64,000 nucleotides of DNA from CBDCXE01 sp965223725 [NCBI: Nitrospinota bacterium]. GTDB lineage: Bacteria > Nitrospinota_A > UBA7883. The stretch is taken from positions 310,001-374,000 of the forward strand of contig CBDCXE010000006.1 of assembly GCA_965223725.1 (NCBI GenBank), given 5' to 3'. The position numbers and the translations under genes were made by a program. Below are positions 61,823-64,000 of this stretch, in pieces. Every line of letters starts with the position of its first letter. Within the stretch, counting starts at the first letter, position 1. The notes beneath the pieces are model-generated. The model was not told the DNA's origin and did no database searches. It was given only the letters and a program-made list of their open reading frames with translations.

Positions 61823-62569
61823 ATGAGTTATATATCTGCAGATGAGGCAGCCAAAATATTGCAATCTCATCCGAATACAATTTATAAAATGTGCAGGAAC
61901 GGCAAGCTGCCTGCGATAAAGGTTGGCAAGGAATGGCGGATCGACAACACTCAACTGGCTGATTACAGCAAGGGTGAAAGCGCTCAAGTTGAAAAGCAAA
62001 ATTTTGATGAATTGGCGCTTATTTCCAGATCCAACGGCCATTTCCTCGGTATTTTTACCGAGAAAGGTTCTTTGGAGCAATTCGAGTCGACGTTTTTGTA
62101 CGACGCTTCTTTAATGGAGAACCGTCGGCTGTTCAAAGGATGCTGGTGGCAACACCCGGATGATACACGCGCCTATCTGGGCGATGGTGGCCTTGATGTT
62201 GAAGGGTTGGAATCTCAAGGTAAGCTGGTTATAAAAAACCTATCCGCCGAGTTTGAGAACACAGGCGCAATTGGCGCGGCTTCCGCATGGCTGAAGGCGA
62301 CTTCCGACGCGCTTCAAGCTGGCTATGACGGTCTGTCTGGTTGCGGATCACCCGATTTCGAATGTTGTGGCTCATACCCACAGTTGCTGGAATTCGAGAA
62401 ATCGCTCGACACTATGTTGAGAGGGCAGCCAGTATCTGGTGTTTGCTCCTACATACTTGATCCGGCAAAACCGAATGCTATTGCGAGGATGCTTGAGTTG
62501 ATAAGCCACCATGACCAGTTTCTAATCCATTCAAAAGATAGCTCTCTGCTTGCCAAACCTTGCAATTAA
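61823..62569 (+). CDS. DcmR-type regulator with excisionase HTH and MEDS sensory domain
   Basis: This 248-residue protein starts with an excisionase/MerR-type helix-turn-helix (SADEAAKILQSHPNTIYKMCRNGKLPAIKVG). The rest resembles the MEDS domain (methanogen/methylotroph DcmR sensory), including WWQHPDDTRAYLGDGG-like segments and a cysteine-rich part near GCGSPDFECCGSYP. DcmR represses dichloromethane genes in Methylobacterium. Divergence from the corrinoid operon and the sensor type together indicate that it controls the operon in response to a C1 compound. Ligand and sign of control are unknown. Confidence 0.83.
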   Translation: MSYISADEAAKILQSHPNTIYKMCRNGKLPAIKVGKEWRIDNTQLADYSKGESAQVEKQNFDELALISRSNGHFLGIFTEKGSLEQFESTFLYDASLMENRRLFKGCWWQHPDDTRAYLGDGGLDVEGLESQGKLVIKNLSAEFENTGAIGAASAWLKATSDALQAGYDGLSGCGSPDFECCGSYPQLLEFEKSLDTMLRGQPVSGVCSYILDPAKPNAIARMLELISHHDQFLIHSKDSSLLAKPCN

Positions 62570-62621
62570 TAGCGGCAGCAGGCTCAATTTATTAATGGAG
62601 CGCAACAGGCGCTGGCAGGCT

Positions 62622-63035
62622 TTACGCCCTGTATTCAGTTTCGTCAGTAACTATTTCAAACCGGGTGGCGAATTCGTCCGGTGTTATTGATACTGTCTTT
62701 ACGATCGACATATTTGTCGATAAAGCTATCTCTTTCATACTGGTCCAGTCGAAATTTACTTCACACGATAGGGGTGAGTCCTCCTTTGGCATCACTACCC
62801 AGATGGCGCCACCTCTCATTGTGCGCAACTGTAGCTTGGAAAAAAGTGAGCTCATATTATGTATACGCCGGGGCCAGGCCATGATGACCTCGTAACGCTG
62901 GTTCCCGATCCATCTTGTCACGTTAGCGGCGCTACCAATTGCAAAACGGATTACATCGTTCGCATGTCGTGTTGGATCCATCAAAACAACGTTGTCACCA
63001 TGATTGATCCCCAGCTTAATCATCAAGTCTGACAT
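62622..63035 (-). CDS. Uncharacterised protein, weakly DUF3052-like
   Basis: This 137-residue protein begins MSDLMIKLGINHGDNVVLMD, reminiscent of DUF3052-type proteins, followed by a beta-rich core (YEVIMAWPRRI, GGAIWVVMPKED). It has no signal peptide or metal motif. It is convergent with the MEDS regulator gene and has no clear partner. The family assignment is uncertain. Confidence 0.55.
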   Translation of the reverse strand: MSDLMIKLGINHGDNVVLMDPTRHANDVIRFAIGSAANVTRWIGNQRYEVIMAWPRRIHNMSSLFSKLQLRTMRGGAIWVVMPKEDSPLSCEVNFDWTSMKEIALSTNMSIVKTVSITPDEFATRFEIVTDETEYRA

Positions 63036-63214
63036 AGTATTCCGTTACGACATATTTCTATTTTCTTCATGATAGCAAAGAAAAATCCAGTAATCTACAT
63101 TACTTGCTGGAAACTTCCGGTTATCCTGAAACCGGTTTTTGTTAAAGTTTTTAATTAAAAATGAATAAACAACGGAAACTTTTAAAAAATAAGAATAGAT
63201 TATACGAACAGTTG

Positions 63215-63268
63215 TTGACATATAAATGCTTTTATGGATATACTACACTTTGTTTAGAATAAGTCTAA
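63215..63268 (+). promoter_or_regulatory. Rubrerythrin promoter with PerR-like operator
   Basis: TTGACA at 63215-63220 and TATACT at 63239-63244 are spaced by 18 bases. The palindrome TTAGAATAAGTCTAA at 63254-63268 lies over the expected transcription start. It matches the 7-1-7 PerR box pattern closely. Peroxide-responsive control of rubrerythrin is common. Confidence 0.75.
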
Positions 63269-63314
63269 AACAGTGGTTGGTAAATTATTTTTTCAATAAC
63301 ATTTAGGAGCAGAT

Positions 63315-63740
63315 TTGAAAATGGATCTCAAAGGAAGCAAGACTCACAATAATCTCAAGGCGGCATTTGCCGGTGAATCTCAGGCCAACAGGCGCTATCT
63401 CTTTTTTGCGAGTAAAGCGGATGTGGAAGGGTACAACGATGTTGCCGCTCTTTTTCGTTCCACCGCTGAAGGTGAAACAGGGCACGCCCACGGCCATCTG
63501 GAATACATGGTACCATGCGGCGATCCAGCCACTGGTCTTGCCATCGGTGATACTGGGGACAACCTGAAAGCTGCTGTAGCAGGTGAAACCCATGAGTATA
63601 CCGATATGTATCCAGGTATGGTCAAAGAAGCCCGCGATGAAGGTTTTGACGAAATCGCTGATTGGTTCGAGACACTAGCCAAGGCCGAAAGATCCCACGC
63701 CAACAGATTCCAGAAAGCTTTGGATTCTCTCGATTCCTGA
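63315..63740 (+). CDS. Rubrerythrin-like diiron protein without rubredoxin domain
   Basis: This 141-residue protein has the four-helix diiron core with ligands in FAGESQANRRYLFF, AEGETGHAHGHL, AGETHEYTDMYP and AKAERSHANRF. The usual C-terminal rubredoxin domain is absent, so it needs an outside electron donor. These proteins reduce hydrogen peroxide. A TTG at 63315, five bases after AGGAG, is the start given; an ATG at 63321 is the alternative. It is followed by an Fe-S protein gene of a kind often found next to rubrerythrin. Confidence 0.92.
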   Translation: MKMDLKGSKTHNNLKAAFAGESQANRRYLFFASKADVEGYNDVAALFRSTAEGETGHAHGHLEYMVPCGDPATGLAIGDTGDNLKAAVAGETHEYTDMYPGMVKEARDEGFDEIADWFETLAKAERSHANRFQKALDSLDS

Positions 63741-63821
63741 TTATTGATCTTAACATCGTTTGCGGGCCGTTGCCGGTCCGTAAGCGATACATTTATTACC
63801 CAATTTCCCAGAGAAAAGAAA

Positions 63822-64000
63822 ATGCCAGCAGAACCAACCGAAGGGCGTGAAGGAGGATTGGACGCACCCACAAGACACCCCATCGAATGGAAAGATCCTT
63901 CATATTATGATGAAACCAAACTATTTGATGACCTGTACAGGATCTTCGACCTATGCCATGGTTGCAGGCGTTGTTTCAATCTGTGTCAGGCTTTCCCGAT
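63822..64000 (+). CDS. Start of an Fe-S (GlpC/HdrD-like) protein, cut by window edge
   Basis: The first 59 codons are visible. After an acidic, proline-rich N-terminus comes LCHGCRRCFNLCQAFP, the first four-Cys 4Fe-4S motif of a GlpC-like oxidoreductase subunit. Proteins of this type commonly sit beside rubrerythrin and may give it electrons. The rest lies outside the window. Confidence 0.85.
   Translation, partial: MPAEPTEGREGGLDAPTRHPIEWKDPSYYDETKLFDDLYRIFDLCHGCRRCFNLCQAFP

Overview
The window reads as bacterial chromosome with compact operons, ATG/GTG/TTG starts with clear ribosome binding sites, a LexA repressor, a Pst/Pho phosphate regulon, a type IV pilin and signal-peptide-bearing cytochrome c. 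No gene fixes the phylum. The combination of a tetrahydromethanopterin (H4MPT) one-carbon gene set, an hgcAB mercury-methylation pair, a selenoprotein and corrinoid methyltransferases suggests a Gram-negative lineage outside the classical methylotrophs (for example a Nitrospinota- or Desulfobacterota-like bacterium). That placement is inference.

Layout. 1-5.4 kb: a sigma-54 response regulator (cut by the window edge), a small cytochrome c and a sensor kinase, then an iron superoxide dismutase and a CDGSH iron-sulfur protein, followed by tRNA-Ser(GGA). 6.2-14.5 kb: pabC/pabB, divergent from a seven-gene H4MPT island (mch, ATP-grasp, CitG-like, archaeoflavoprotein, DUF6513, DUF447, beta-RFAP synthase). 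14.7-20.5 kb: an SGNH-type membrane protein, a Cys-rich lipoprotein, YjbQ, UbiX, LexA, and a surface protein of 15-residue repeats with an S74 self-cleaving chaperone. 21.1-25.0 kb: hgcA, hgcB, a thioredoxin-like protein with an in-frame UGA read here as selenocysteine, and recG. 25.0-29.4 kb: a second C1-linked operon (ASKHA protein, MfnD-like ATP-grasp ligase, M14-like deacylase, glutamate-cysteine-ligase family protein). 29.4-32.4 kb: an AT-rich block with a TPR membrane glycosyltransferase and a type IV pilin. 32.4-44.7 kb: LemA/M48 protease, glutamate dehydrogenase, YkgJ, DusB, a radical SAM/universal-stress/DUF420 operon sharing PCP_red domains, two-subunit fumarase, an RRM protein and a DEAD-box helicase. 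44.7-51.7 kb: phoB-phoR-pstSCAB-phoU with an 11-bp-phased Pho box. 51.7-56.3 kb: TetR with a divergent ABM-like protein, MltF, and a 5'-truncated trkH. 56.3-62.6 kb: a six-gene corrinoid methyl-transfer operon with a divergent DcmR-type (HTH + MEDS) regulator. The end holds rubrerythrin behind a PerR-like operator and the start of an Fe-S protein.

How it fits together. Three methyl-handling modules lie within 55 kb. The H4MPT island makes the C1 carrier and processes methenyl-H4MPT, and pabBC would feed it p-aminobenzoate. The corrinoid operon would take a methyl group from an unknown substrate and pass it through a corrinoid protein to a pterin by the MtrH-like protein. HgcAB would divert methyl groups to mercury. 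The most novel item is the selenocysteine thioredoxin between hgcB and recG, with a SECIS-like hairpin at the spacing of the E. coli fdhF element. Its proximity to mercury methylation is notable because selenols bind mercury extremely tightly.
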